Assembly: GCF_003386665.1 (NCBI RefSeq)
Contig: NZ_QTUB01000001.1
Coordinates: 2,542,001-2,606,000 of the forward strand
Reading direction: 5' to 3'
DNA length: 64,000 nucleotides
From: Xenorhabdus cabanillasii
GTDB taxonomy: Bacteria; Pseudomonadota; Gammaproteobacteria; Enterobacterales; Enterobacteriaceae
Shown here in pieces: positions 10,712 to 20,500 of the stretch. Below the pieces are notes generated by a model, which saw only the letters and a program-made list of their open reading frames with translations, was not told the origin of the DNA and searched no databases. The position numbers and the translations under genes are program-made. Every line of letters begins with the position of its first letter. Position 1 is the first letter of the stretch.

Positions 10712-13700
10712 ATGCAGGAAAATACATTTCAATTTAAGGCATCCCTAGCGCAAAAACGTTTGTGGTTGCATGAACAACTCGAACAACAATCGGCTATTTA
10801 TCACATCACGACTGCGCTGGTGCTTGAGGGAAAATTGGATATACCGGCACTTCAGCAGGCTGTCAGCGATATGGTGGACAGGCACGAGTCTTTCCGTACA
10901 GATTTTGTTTACCAAGATGGCACGCTTTATCAGCGTTGCCATGAATCGGTCTCTTTACCGCTGGTAACGGTCGATTTGTCCATGCTGAGTGAAGAACAGC
11001 AAAAGCAACGTTTACAGCGGGACAGCCAGCAGCCATTTAATTTACAGCAGGCTCCTTTGTTGCGTTTTACCCTGTATCGTTGTGGCGATGAACACGGACA
11101 CGGAGAAGATCGCCATTATCTGGTGATGGTGCTACACCATATTATTTCTGATGGCTGGTCTGCCGGTATTATCAGTCGTGAACTGACCGCTTGTTATAAC
11201 GCACGTCGGCAGGGCAATGTACCTGAACTGCCGCAGTTACCTATTCAGTACATTGATTACTCGGAATGGCAGCACCAACAGCATGAAAATACTGAATTTG
11301 ATACATCGCTGGCATGGTGGAAAGAAAAACTGTCCGGTGTTGAACCCATCGCTCTGCCTTTTGATTACTCACGTCCTAATCGTTTGAGTCTGCGTGGTAA
11401 AACTCACTGCTTCACGTTATCCCCTGCATTGACTACGGCACTGGCACAACAGGCCCAACAACAGAATAAGACGTTATTTTCCACCCTGTTAAGTGCGTTT
11501 TACCTGTTACTTTATCGTTATAGTGGTCAGACTGATCTGGTTGTGGGTTCTCCGGTCTCAGGACGTGGACAACTGGAACTGGAAGGCGTTGTCGGTTTCT
11601 TTGTCAATACGCTGGTTTACCGGATTGAACTGGAGCCCCACGCCACGTTTGCCGAATTGCAGCAGCAGGTTTTTGATACTGTACTTGATGGTCTGTCGCA
11701 TCAACAGGTGAGTTTTGAACAACTGGTGGAAGCGATCAATCCCAAACGTGACCTGAGCTACTCCCCGTTATTTCAGGTGATGTTCGCTTTCGATGGTTCT
11801 GACTCTGCCGGATGGCAGTTTGATGGAATGAAAGCTACGCCATTCACTTTATTAGGGGATTACGCCAAATTCGATTTGACCTTATCAATGGAAAAAGTGT
11901 CAATGGCCGATGGCGCAGAACAATTGCAGGGTGCATTTGAATATAGCAGTGATCTGTTCGAAGAAGCGACCATCAGGCAGTTTGAGGCGAATTTCCACTT
12001 CCTGTTGCAGGAAATCGCCCGCAATGCTCAAACCGCTCTGACTGATTATCAGTGTATCAATGATGCTGAAAAACACTGGCTTCTGCATGAATGGCCGCGC
12101 CAGCTGAGTCATCATCCGGTGACACAGACTCTGCATCAGGCGTTTGAACAACAGGTATTGCGTCGTCCGCAGGCTATTGCCCTGAGTGCTGATAATGGAC
12201 GGATGCTGACTTATAAACAGCTTAATCAGCGTGCCAACCAACTGGCACATTATATTCTGCAAATCAGACAACAAATAGAAGCAACCACAGAGCTTACACC
12301 ACTGGTTGGTCTTTGCCTGGAGCGTGATGAGGAGATGCTGGTGGCTATTCTGGCTGTACTGAAAGCCGGACTGGCCTATTTGCCGATTGACGGCAGCCAC
12401 GCGCCGGAGCGGGTTCGTTTCTACGTTGAAGATGCCAGGGTTCAGTTGGTGATTGGTATCCCCCAATACCGAACACTGTTTGACCACGAAAAAGTGGATT
12501 ATCTCTGCATCGATACGGAAAAAACCTTTATCCAGACCATGTCTCTGGCTAACCCTGATGTGCCTTGCCTGCCGGATGCACTGGCTTATGTCATTTATAC
12601 CTCAGGCTCTACTGGTAAACCGAAAGGAGTGGAAATACCCCATGCCAATGTCATGCGGTTGTTCAGCGCCAGTGAACGCCATTTTACATTTACAGAAAAT
12701 GATGTCTGGACACTCTTCCACTCCTGTGCTTTTGACTTCTCCGTATGGGAAATATGGGGTGCATTATTGTACGGTGGTCGTCTGAGCATTGTGCCTTATT
12801 GGGTCAGCCGTACACCGGGGCACTTCTATCAATGGGTGCAACAAGAAAAAGTCACGGTGTTGAATCAGACACCTTCTGCTTTCCTGCTCTTTATTACGGC
12901 AGATGATCAATTGAGTGAAGCGAAAAAGAACGACATGGAACCTTCGTTATCACTGCGCTATGTGATTTTGGGCGGTGAAGCGCTGGAGCCGGTTAATTTA
13001 CTGGGCTGGTTCAAAAAATACGGGGATGAAAAGCCTGAAATCATCAACATGTACGGCATCACCGAAACCACCGTACATGTGACTTATCGCAGAATTATGC
13101 AGGCTGATGCCTTGCAGGGCGGCAAAAGCCCGATTGGTGAAGCGCTGGATGATCTGGAAATTTTCCTGCTGGATAAACAGGGTAAATTGTCACTGTTGGG
13201 AGCGGTGGGAGAAATGTACGTTGGTGGAGCTGGTGTGGCACGGGGCTATCTGAACCGTCCTGAACTTACCGCACAACGTTTTATCGACAAACGGCAGATT
13301 TTCCCACAGGCGGAGGCCGGGCAGCGGTTATACCGGAGTGGGGATTTGGCCCGTTTACGGCGCGATGGTTCTCTGGAATACCTCGGACGGGCCGACCATC
13401 AGGTGAAGATCCGCGGATTCCGTATTGAACTGGGGGAAATTGAAACAGTCCTGAAACGCATTGACGCCATAGAACAGGCTGTCGTGATGGCTTACCAATA
13501 TGAAGGTAATCAAGCTTCTCATCTGGTGGCTTATATCGTACCGGCTTCCCACTCAAGTCATATACCGTCCGCTGAAACGTTATCAGTTGAAACAATAAGA
13601 ACTAAGTTAAAACGTACACTGCCGGACTATATGTTGCCATCTGCCTTTATTTTCCTTGATGACCTGCCATTGACCAGTAATGGCAAGATTGATCGCAAGG

Positions 13701-16700
13701 CGTTACCTGCACCACAGCAAGTACGGCCGCAGCTAGCCAGTGAATATCAGGAAGCACGCAATGAAACAGAGACAGAACTGCTGATGTTATGGCAGGAAAC
13801 ATTGCCCGTATCCCAGATTGGTATTCACGATAACTTTTTTGCCTTAGGGGGTGACTCTCTGCGTGGTGTGCAATTGACAGGTAAAGCACAGGATCATGGC
13901 TGGCCACTGACGCTGGTGGATCTGTTCCGGCACCAGACTATAGCAGAACTGGCAGCCCTGATTGATGAACGCGGGGCGAATGAACCTAATAAAGAACATC
14001 CACAGCTGGTACAAAGAATTGCTCCGTTCAGTCAGATTTCAGAGAAAGATCGCCAGCGTTTATGGGAAAACCGGGAAAAAATTATTGATGCCTATCCGCT
14101 CAGCCGGATGCAGGCCGGTATGTTCTATCACATGAATATGTCTCCTGATGCCAATGTGTATCACTGTACCGGAACTTCCCATCTGCGCGTGAATGGACGA
14201 TTTGATGAGCAGGCATTCAGGGAAGCGACAGCCCAGACCGTGGCTGCTCATGATGTACTGCGCACTGCGTTCGATATGGAAAATTACAGCGAACCTCTTC
14301 AGTTAGTTTATAAATTTGCTGAATTGCCTATTGTTGTTGAAGACTTGCGTCATTTGTCAGAAGAAGAGCAGGATGAACGGGCAAAAGCGTTACTGGAAGC
14401 TGAACGGGTAAATCCATTTGATCTGCTGAATCCGACATTGTTGCGTTTCTTCATTCAATTACGTACGGATAACTCATTCCAGTTTACGATGACCGAATGT
14501 CACCCGGTCTTTGATGGCTGGAGTTATAACACCATGATCGTGGAAGTGTTCAATCGCTATGCCACGTTAACAGGACAAGCCAACTGGCAGGCACCGGATA
14601 AAAAATCGCTGGAATACCGTGATTTTATTGCACTGGAACAAGCCGCCATTGCTGATGAGAAACAAAAAGATTACTGGGCTCAGAAGCTGGATGATTGCAC
14701 TATCCTTGAATTGCCCCGTAAACAGCATACGGACGGGATTAATGACGCCGCCGCATCTGCAACCAGTCCGAAATTGAAATCCTTTTCGCTGATACTGGAT
14801 AGTACTGTCTATCAGGGATTGCGCCACCTGATGCAGCAGCTGAGCGTGCCGCTAAAAAGTATCCTGCTGACCGGACATATCAAAGTCATGAGTATTTTCA
14901 GTGGAGAGCATGACATCCTGACGGGGATCACTGCCAATGGTCGCCCGGAAGCTCAGGGCGGTGATCATCTGTATGGCCTGTTCCTTAATATCCTGCCGTT
15001 CCGCCAGATTTTAACCCCCGTTTCCTGGCATGAACTGATCCGACAAGTCTTTGCCAACGAAATTGAAGCGATCCCTTATCGTCGTTACCCGTTAGCGGAA
15101 ATTCAGCGTCAATTTGGTCAGCAGCCGTTGTTGGATGAAGTCCTGTTTAACTACATTGATTTCCATATTTACGACCAGATGGTGCCGGAAGTCGGGTTGG
15201 AGGTTGTGGACAGGCTGCATACTCAGGATGTTTATGAGGGCACTCACTTTACATTAGATGTACATTTTCAGCATCTGACGCTCTCGTCTGCCCTGGCGAG
15301 TGATCAAATCTCTGTCCAGCTTGATTATGACGAAAATAAAATCAGCCGTGGATTAGCAGCGAACATGGCTGAATGCTATTCCGCTGTATTTGCTGCTATG
15401 GTGGCAGATCCGCAGGCATTGCACTGTGCCAGCCACTTCCTGCCGATAATCCAACAACGGAAGATTGAAAGTTTCAATCAGGGAGCACCGGGCTATCAGG
15501 GGCAAGAAACACTGGCAGCGTTGTTTGCTGAACAGGCTGTTCGTACTCCTTCAGCACGCGCGGTTGAATACGGAGAGCGACAACTCAGTTATCTGGAGTT
15601 ACACCAGCAATCCAACCAACTGGCCCATTTACTGGCACAAAAAGGGGTAAAACAGGGGCAGTATGTTGCTCTGTTATTGGGACGCAGTATTGAGTTGGTT
15701 ATCTCGATGCTGGCGCTGGTAAAACTCGGCGCGGTTTATCTGCCACTTAATACCGAAGATCCGGATATCCGCCTGATTGAGCAGATCGAAGATACACAAT
15801 GTGATCTGCTGATTATTGACAGGCGGATAACAGACAGGTTGCTGCCTTCGGTTGCACCTCATCTTCCCCCCATTTTATGGCTGGATGAAGAACAGTCCGC
15901 ACTGGCACAGATGCCGGTCATCGATCTGCCGGACATTCTCAGCCATCACGCCGAAAACCAAGCCAATTTGCCAGCCTGTGTCATGTATACCTCAGGTTCT
16001 ACCGGTAAACCTAAAGGGGCATTGATCGGGCAGAAAGGCATTATTCGTCTGGTCAAAGATGTCAGTTATATTGACTTCCAAACCTTTGGTCGTTGCCTGC
16101 AACTGGCATCTGTCAGTTTTGATGCCTCAACGTGGGAAATCTGGGGCCCGTTGCTGAATGGCGGCTCTATAGTGATCTACCCGCAGGCTGCCATTTCTGT
16201 ACTCCTGTTGGAAAAAATCATTAAGGAGTCGGGAGTGGAAAGTCTGTTCCTGACATCTTCATTGTTTAATCTGATTGTTGATGAGCGGCCACAAACACTG
16301 CAAACAGTAAAACAGCTTATTTCCGGCGGGGAGGTGATGTCATCATGGCATGCAGCCCGTATTAAGGAGCGCTACCCTGAACTGCTTCTGATCAATGGCT
16401 ACGGCCCGACAGAAAATACGACTTTCACCACCAGCCATTGTTACCGTACTACAGAAGGTAACAGTGTACCAATTGGCAAACCGAATGAAGGCAATCTGGT
16501 CTATATCCTTGATACCTTCCATCAGCCAGTACCTATCGGCACAGCGGGTGAGTTGTACATTGGTGGTGATGGTCTGGCAATGACATATCTGCATCAGGAA
16601 AGCCTTTATCAGGATCTGTTTATTGAAAATCCATTTGATAAATCTCTTTCCGCCCGGCTGTATAAAACCGGAGACCGTGGGCGTTATCTTCCTAATGGCG

Positions 16701-17542
16701 ATATTGAATATCTGGGACGCATTGATAACCAGAACAAGATCAGAGGCTATCGGGTAGAGACCGGGGAAATTGAAGCCGTGCTGTGTAAACATCCTGATGT
16801 TGAACGCGCTGTTGTTCGTGTGATCGAAGAAAACCGGGGCAAACGGATCGCTGCTTATATTGTTCTTAGTGCCGGACAAATCCTGAATACGATGGAATTG
16901 CGCAGTTATCTGGCGGAAAGATTACCACGCTACATGATCCCGGCCTATTTCAGAGCGTTGTCTTCTCTGCCACTGAATGCCAACGGCAAGATCGATATTG
17001 CGCGGCTGCCGCACCATGATGTCTCGAATAATGGGGGAACTCCGCTCACTGCGACAACTACAACTATTTCTGCTACCGCTATTGCTACTACAGATATAGC
17101 TACTACAAATGCCACGACTACAGAAGCTGTTGCTACGGAGGCTGTGGAAGAAGAAAGCATACAATGGGAATTATCATCCGATCCGACTGTACAGGCCATT
17201 CAACAAGTCTGGGCTGAAGTTCTGGATATGGAATTCCCTGATTGTGATGAAAACTTTTTCGATCTGGGGGGAGATTCACTGCTACTGGCTCGTGTCCATC
17301 TGAAACTGCATGCGTTGGGTTATAACCGCCTGTCCATTATCGATTTGCTGAATTACTCCACGATTCACCAGCTTGCTCAGTTTATCAACGGCGGGCGTGA
17401 ACAGGGTGAGCACGGCATATCATCATCAGCCATCAACACAGGACAGAAAAATAACGAGGTGAGTCAGAGCAATATCGCTGATGGTCGTCAACGTCTGGCT
17501 GAAATGCAGAAAAAAATGCAGCAGAAACAGGCAAAGGAATAG
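10712..17542 (+). CDS. fclJ: Two-module NRPS (C-A[Thr]-T-C-A-T) of the fabclavine/zeamine-type locus
   Basis: A 2276-residue synthetase that continues the peptide from the upstream NRPS. Domains: C about 5-445 with HHIISDGWS; A about 475-1000; T with GGDSL (Ser1049); C about 1125-1575 with CHPVFDGWS at 1263; A about 1600-2100; T with GGDSL (Ser2189). The first A domain carries the classical threonine code DFWNIGMVHK. The second reads about DAWLIGGTFK, which resembles small aliphatic (Val-like) codes. Thr followed by Pro/Val is what I recall for fabclavine. The ATG follows GGAGG by four bases. A low-complexity Thr/Ala linker separates the last A and T domains. The C-terminus is a charged, Gln/Lys-rich tail (about 2260-2276) that could dock to the PKS. 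There is no thioesterase, so the chain should pass to the PKS encoded 29 bases downstream. Confidence 0.9.
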   Translation: MQENTFQFKASLAQKRLWLHEQLEQQSAIYHITTALVLEGKLDIPALQQAVSDMVDRHESFRTDFVYQDGTLYQRCHESVSLPLVTVDLSMLSEEQQKQRLQRDSQQPFNLQQAPLLRFTLYRCGDEHGHGEDRHYLVMVLHHIISDGWSAGIISRELTACYNARRQGNVPELPQLPIQYIDYSEWQHQQHENTEFDTSLAWWKEKLSGVEPIALPFDYSRPNRLSLRGKTHCFTLSPALTTALAQQAQQQNKTLFSTLLSAFYLLLYRYSGQTDLVVGSPVSGRGQLELEGVVGFFVNTLVYRIELEPHATFAELQQQVFDTVLDGLSHQQVSFEQLVEAINPKRDLSYSPLFQVMFAFDGSDSAGWQFDGMKATPFTLLGDYAKFDLTLSMEKVSMADGAEQLQGAFEYSSDLFEEATIRQFEANFHFLLQEIARNAQTALTDYQCINDAEKHWLLHEWPRQLSHHPVTQTLHQAFEQQVLRRPQAIALSADNGRMLTYKQLNQRANQLAHYILQIRQQIEATTELTPLVGLCLERDEEMLVAILAVLKAGLAYLPIDGSHAPERVRFYVEDARVQLVIGIPQYRTLFDHEKVDYLCIDTEKTFIQTMSLANPDVPCLPDALAYVIYTSGSTGKPKGVEIPHANVMRLFSASERHFTFTENDVWTLFHSCAFDFSVWEIWGALLYGGRLSIVPYWVSRTPGHFYQWVQQEKVTVLNQTPSAFLLFITADDQLSEAKKNDMEPSLSLRYVILGGEALEPVNLLGWFKKYGDEKPEIINMYGITETTVHVTYRRIMQADALQGGKSPIGEALDDLEIFLLDKQGKLSLLGAVGEMYVGGAGVARGYLNRPELTAQRFIDKRQIFPQAEAGQRLYRSGDLARLRRDGSLEYLGRADHQVKIRGFRIELGEIETVLKRIDAIEQAVVMAYQYEGNQASHLVAYIVPASHSSHIPSAETLSVETIRTKLKRTLPDYMLPSAFIFLDDLPLTSNGKIDRKALPAPQQVRPQLASEYQEARNETETELLMLWQETLPVSQIGIHDNFFALGGDSLRGVQLTGKAQDHGWPLTLVDLFRHQTIAELAALIDERGANEPNKEHPQLVQRIAPFSQISEKDRQRLWENREKIIDAYPLSRMQAGMFYHMNMSPDANVYHCTGTSHLRVNGRFDEQAFREATAQTVAAHDVLRTAFDMENYSEPLQLVYKFAELPIVVEDLRHLSEEEQDERAKALLEAERVNPFDLLNPTLLRFFIQLRTDNSFQFTMTECHPVFDGWSYNTMIVEVFNRYATLTGQANWQAPDKKSLEYRDFIALEQAAIADEKQKDYWAQKLDDCTILELPRKQHTDGINDAAASATSPKLKSFSLILDSTVYQGLRHLMQQLSVPLKSILLTGHIKVMSIFSGEHDILTGITANGRPEAQGGDHLYGLFLNILPFRQILTPVSWHELIRQVFANEIEAIPYRRYPLAEIQRQFGQQPLLDEVLFNYIDFHIYDQMVPEVGLEVVDRLHTQDVYEGTHFTLDVHFQHLTLSSALASDQISVQLDYDENKISRGLAANMAECYSAVFAAMVADPQALHCASHFLPIIQQRKIESFNQGAPGYQGQETLAALFAEQAVRTPSARAVEYGERQLSYLELHQQSNQLAHLLAQKGVKQGQYVALLLGRSIELVISMLALVKLGAVYLPLNTEDPDIRLIEQIEDTQCDLLIIDRRITDRLLPSVAPHLPPILWLDEEQSALAQMPVIDLPDILSHHAENQANLPACVMYTSGSTGKPKGALIGQKGIIRLVKDVSYIDFQTFGRCLQLASVSFDASTWEIWGPLLNGGSIVIYPQAAISVLLLEKIIKESGVESLFLTSSLFNLIVDERPQTLQTVKQLISGGEVMSSWHAARIKERYPELLLINGYGPTENTTFTTSHCYRTTEGNSVPIGKPNEGNLVYILDTFHQPVPIGTAGELYIGGDGLAMTYLHQESLYQDLFIENPFDKSLSARLYKTGDRGRYLPNGDIEYLGRIDNQNKIRGYRVETGEIEAVLCKHPDVERAVVRVIEENRGKRIAAYIVLSAGQILNTMELRSYLAERLPRYMIPAYFRALSSLPLNANGKIDIARLPHHDVSNNGGTPLTATTTTISATAIATTDIATTNATTTEAVATEAVEEESIQWELSSDPTVQAIQQVWAEVLDMEFPDCDENFFDLGGDSLLLARVHLKLHALGYNRLSIIDLLNYSTIHQLAQFINGGREQGEHGISSSAINTGQKNNEVSQSNIADGRQRLAEMQKKMQQKQAKE
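17048..17156 (+). repeat. Low-complexity Thr/Ala-rich linker coding sequence
   Basis: Imperfect repeats of act/gct/aca codons encode about 36 residues that are nearly all Thr, Ala, Ile, Val and finally Glu (about residues 2113-2148 of the second NRPS). The stretch lies between the A domain, which ends near the conserved NGKID motif, and the last T domain, where NRPSs normally have only a short linker. The codon-level repetition suggests expansion by slippage. A flexible tether between A and T is an inference. Confidence 0.8.
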
Positions 17543-17571
17543 CGGGCAAACGATAAGAGGAATAGCGGATT

Positions 17572-20500
17572 ATGAATAACACCGATGTTAATAAAGTTCA
17601 GATGGATCACTCTCAGATGGCACCATCAATGGAAGCGATGCATGGCTTTGAAATTGCCATTATTGGTATGGCCGGGCAATTTGCCGGCACGAATGATATT
17701 GAACAATTCTGGCAGAATATCGCTGCCGGCGTTGAATCCATCAGGCCGCTGAGCGATGCTGAACTAGATGCAGAAGGAGTATCAATGGAGGCTCGTTCGC
17801 GAGCCGACTTTATTCGCAATGCTTCAGTATTAGACCATCCGGAAGATTTTGATGCGGAATTTTTTGGTTATTCGCCACGGGAAGCGCAGACCATTGATCC
17901 ACAGCAGCGTCTGTTTCTGGAAACTTCATGGCTGGCATTGGAAAATGCCGGCTATACACCGGAGAAATTCCCCGGAGTAATTGGTGTATATGCCAGCAGT
18001 TCCGGCAGCAGCTATTTACTGCACTATTTGTTGAATTACCCCACTGTAATGCGGCGCTTTTTGTCGGACATGTTGTTATTTGGTAATAATAACGACCTGC
18101 TTTCGACACGGGTGTCTTATAAGCTCAACCTGCGGGGGCCGAGTTTTACTATCGGCTCTGCCTGTTCAAGTTCAATGGTAGCCTTGCACTATGCCTGTCA
18201 GTCTTTGCTGGCGGGAGAATGTGACATCGCGTTAGGTGGTGGTGTTCATATCGGTTTTCCATCCCACAGCGGCTATCACTTTGATGGTAGTGGCATTCTG
18301 TCCCATGACGGGCATTGCCGTACTTTCGATGCTGAAGCGTCCGGTACATTGGGGGGGGATGGTGTCGGTGTTCTGGTGCTTAAACGGTTACAGGATGCGC
18401 TGGACAGCGGCGATCATATTTATGCGATTATCAAAGGTTCTGCGGTAAATAACAATGGGGCAGAGAAGATCGGTTTTACTGCGCCTTCAGTGGCAGGCCA
18501 GACTGCGGTACTTCAGCGCGCATTATTGGCGGCAGATGTTCCGGCAGAGAGTATCAGTTACATAGAAGCCCATGGCACAGCCACTTATCTTGGTGATCCT
18601 ATGGAGATGAAAGCTCTGCTTAATGCTTATGATCCGCAGGCTGTCAGGATTCAGGAACGATTATCTCAGGAGCAACTATCTCAGGAACAACTATCTCAGG
18701 AACAATTAGCCGGGGAACCGTTAACCGGCCGGATACGTTGTGCAGTTGCTTCGGTAAAGGCCAATCTGGGGCATGTAGATTCTGCTGCGGGTGTAACGGG
18801 AGTCATGAAGGTTGCACAGATGCTGACACATCGTTATCTGCCACCAGCGGTCAATTTTACCCGCTTGAATCCGGAAATTAATCTGACTGGCTCAAGATTT
18901 TATATCCCGACAGAAGGAGAGGAATGGCAGAGTCAGAGCGTTCGTCGCGCAGGGGTCAGTGCCTTTGGCATCGGAGGAACCAATGCCCACATGATTTTAC
19001 AGGAAGCGCCCTCTGTTCCCTCATCAGGCCCTGCTCATTCGCAGCAGCTACTCTGTTTCTCAGCCAAAACTCCGGCAGCATTACGGGCAAATATGCTGAA
19101 ATTTCGTCAGTGGCTGGAAAAATCGCCTCAACTGCCGTTGGCTGATATCGCGTACACCCTGCATATCGGTCGTCATGAAATGGATTACCGACATAGTCTG
19201 GTATGCCATGATCACAAAAGCGCCATTACAGCGCTGGACAATTATTTATCCCAGACAGCACAGGAAAATACAGTACGTACAGTTTCCTCATCAGTCGTCT
19301 TTATGTTCAGCGGGCAGGGGGCTCAGTACTCCGGCATGATGAAGGGATACTATGAGCAGGAGCCGCAATTTAAAACAACCGTTGATAAATGCGCGGTGAT
19401 CCTGCTTCCCTTACTGGGACGAGATATCCGTACGCTGATCTTCGACTCCACCAAGCGTGATGAAACATCGGCTCTGTATCAAACTCGCTATACCCAACCC
19501 GCTCTGTTCGTTGTTGAATATGCTTTGAGCCAGTTGCTGATGGAATGGGGTCTCCGCCCTACAGCCTGCATCGGTCATAGTATAGGTGAATATGTAGCAG
19601 CTTGCCTTGCTGGCGTATTTACCTTAGAGGATGCATTGAAGATTGTGGTCAGGCGGGCAGGATTAATGAATCAGATGCCTGCCGGTAAAATGTTGGCGGT
19701 GGGGCTTGATGCAAAAACATTACAGGGCTATCTCAGTGAAGGTGTAACACTATCAGCTTATAATGCCCCTGAGCTTTGTGTCGTATCCGGCGAAACAGAC
19801 GCCATATTAGCGCTGGAAGCCCGTCTCGCGGAAGAAACCGAAAATAGCATCGAAGTAAAAGCGCTGCATACTTCCCATGCTTTCCACAGTGCCATGATGG
19901 ATGGTTGTCTGGAACCGTTCAGGCAGTCATTTGATGGCATATCGTTATCAGCACCCAGGTTGCCATTTATCTCTTGTGTAACAGGAACATGGATCACGGC
20001 TGAACAGGCAACATCGCCGGATTATTGGGTTCGTCAGTTACGTGAGCCGATCTCATTCAGTCAAGGTATTGCGTGCTTGTTGTCCCAACAAACGGTGTCT
20101 GCAAAAGTTCAGTCTCAAAAAGCCTCATCGCCAAAAACACCGGTCTTATTAGAAGTCGGGCCGGGCAGCACTTTGGCCGGGCTGGCAAAAATACAGAGTA
20201 CGGGGATATCGGCATATCAACGAGTGCTCAGCAGTACACGTGGGATCAAACAGGATATTCAGGATCGGCAGCATTTGCTGAATATATTGGGGCAGTTGTG
20301 GCAGCAGGGGATATCTGTAGATTGGGCTGCGTTTTATCGGCAACAGAAGCGTCATCGCCTCCCTCTGCCCGGATACGTATTCCAGCATCAGCGTTACAGT
20401 CTGGATACATTGGTTGGTGATGATTCATATCGCAATCATCCTCATTCCAGCCAATCTGTACCGGATAATGGACGATTACCACTGGAACAGTGGAGCCATC

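Noticed and set aside
11900..12487. Antisense open frame of 195 codons within the two-module NRPS
   Set aside because: It overlaps a continuous NRPS frame with all motifs intact, and the antisense translation shows no known domain.
18661..18705. Tandem repeat as a CRISPR-like array
   Set aside because: Units are 15 bases, directly joined without spacers, and in frame within a KS domain.
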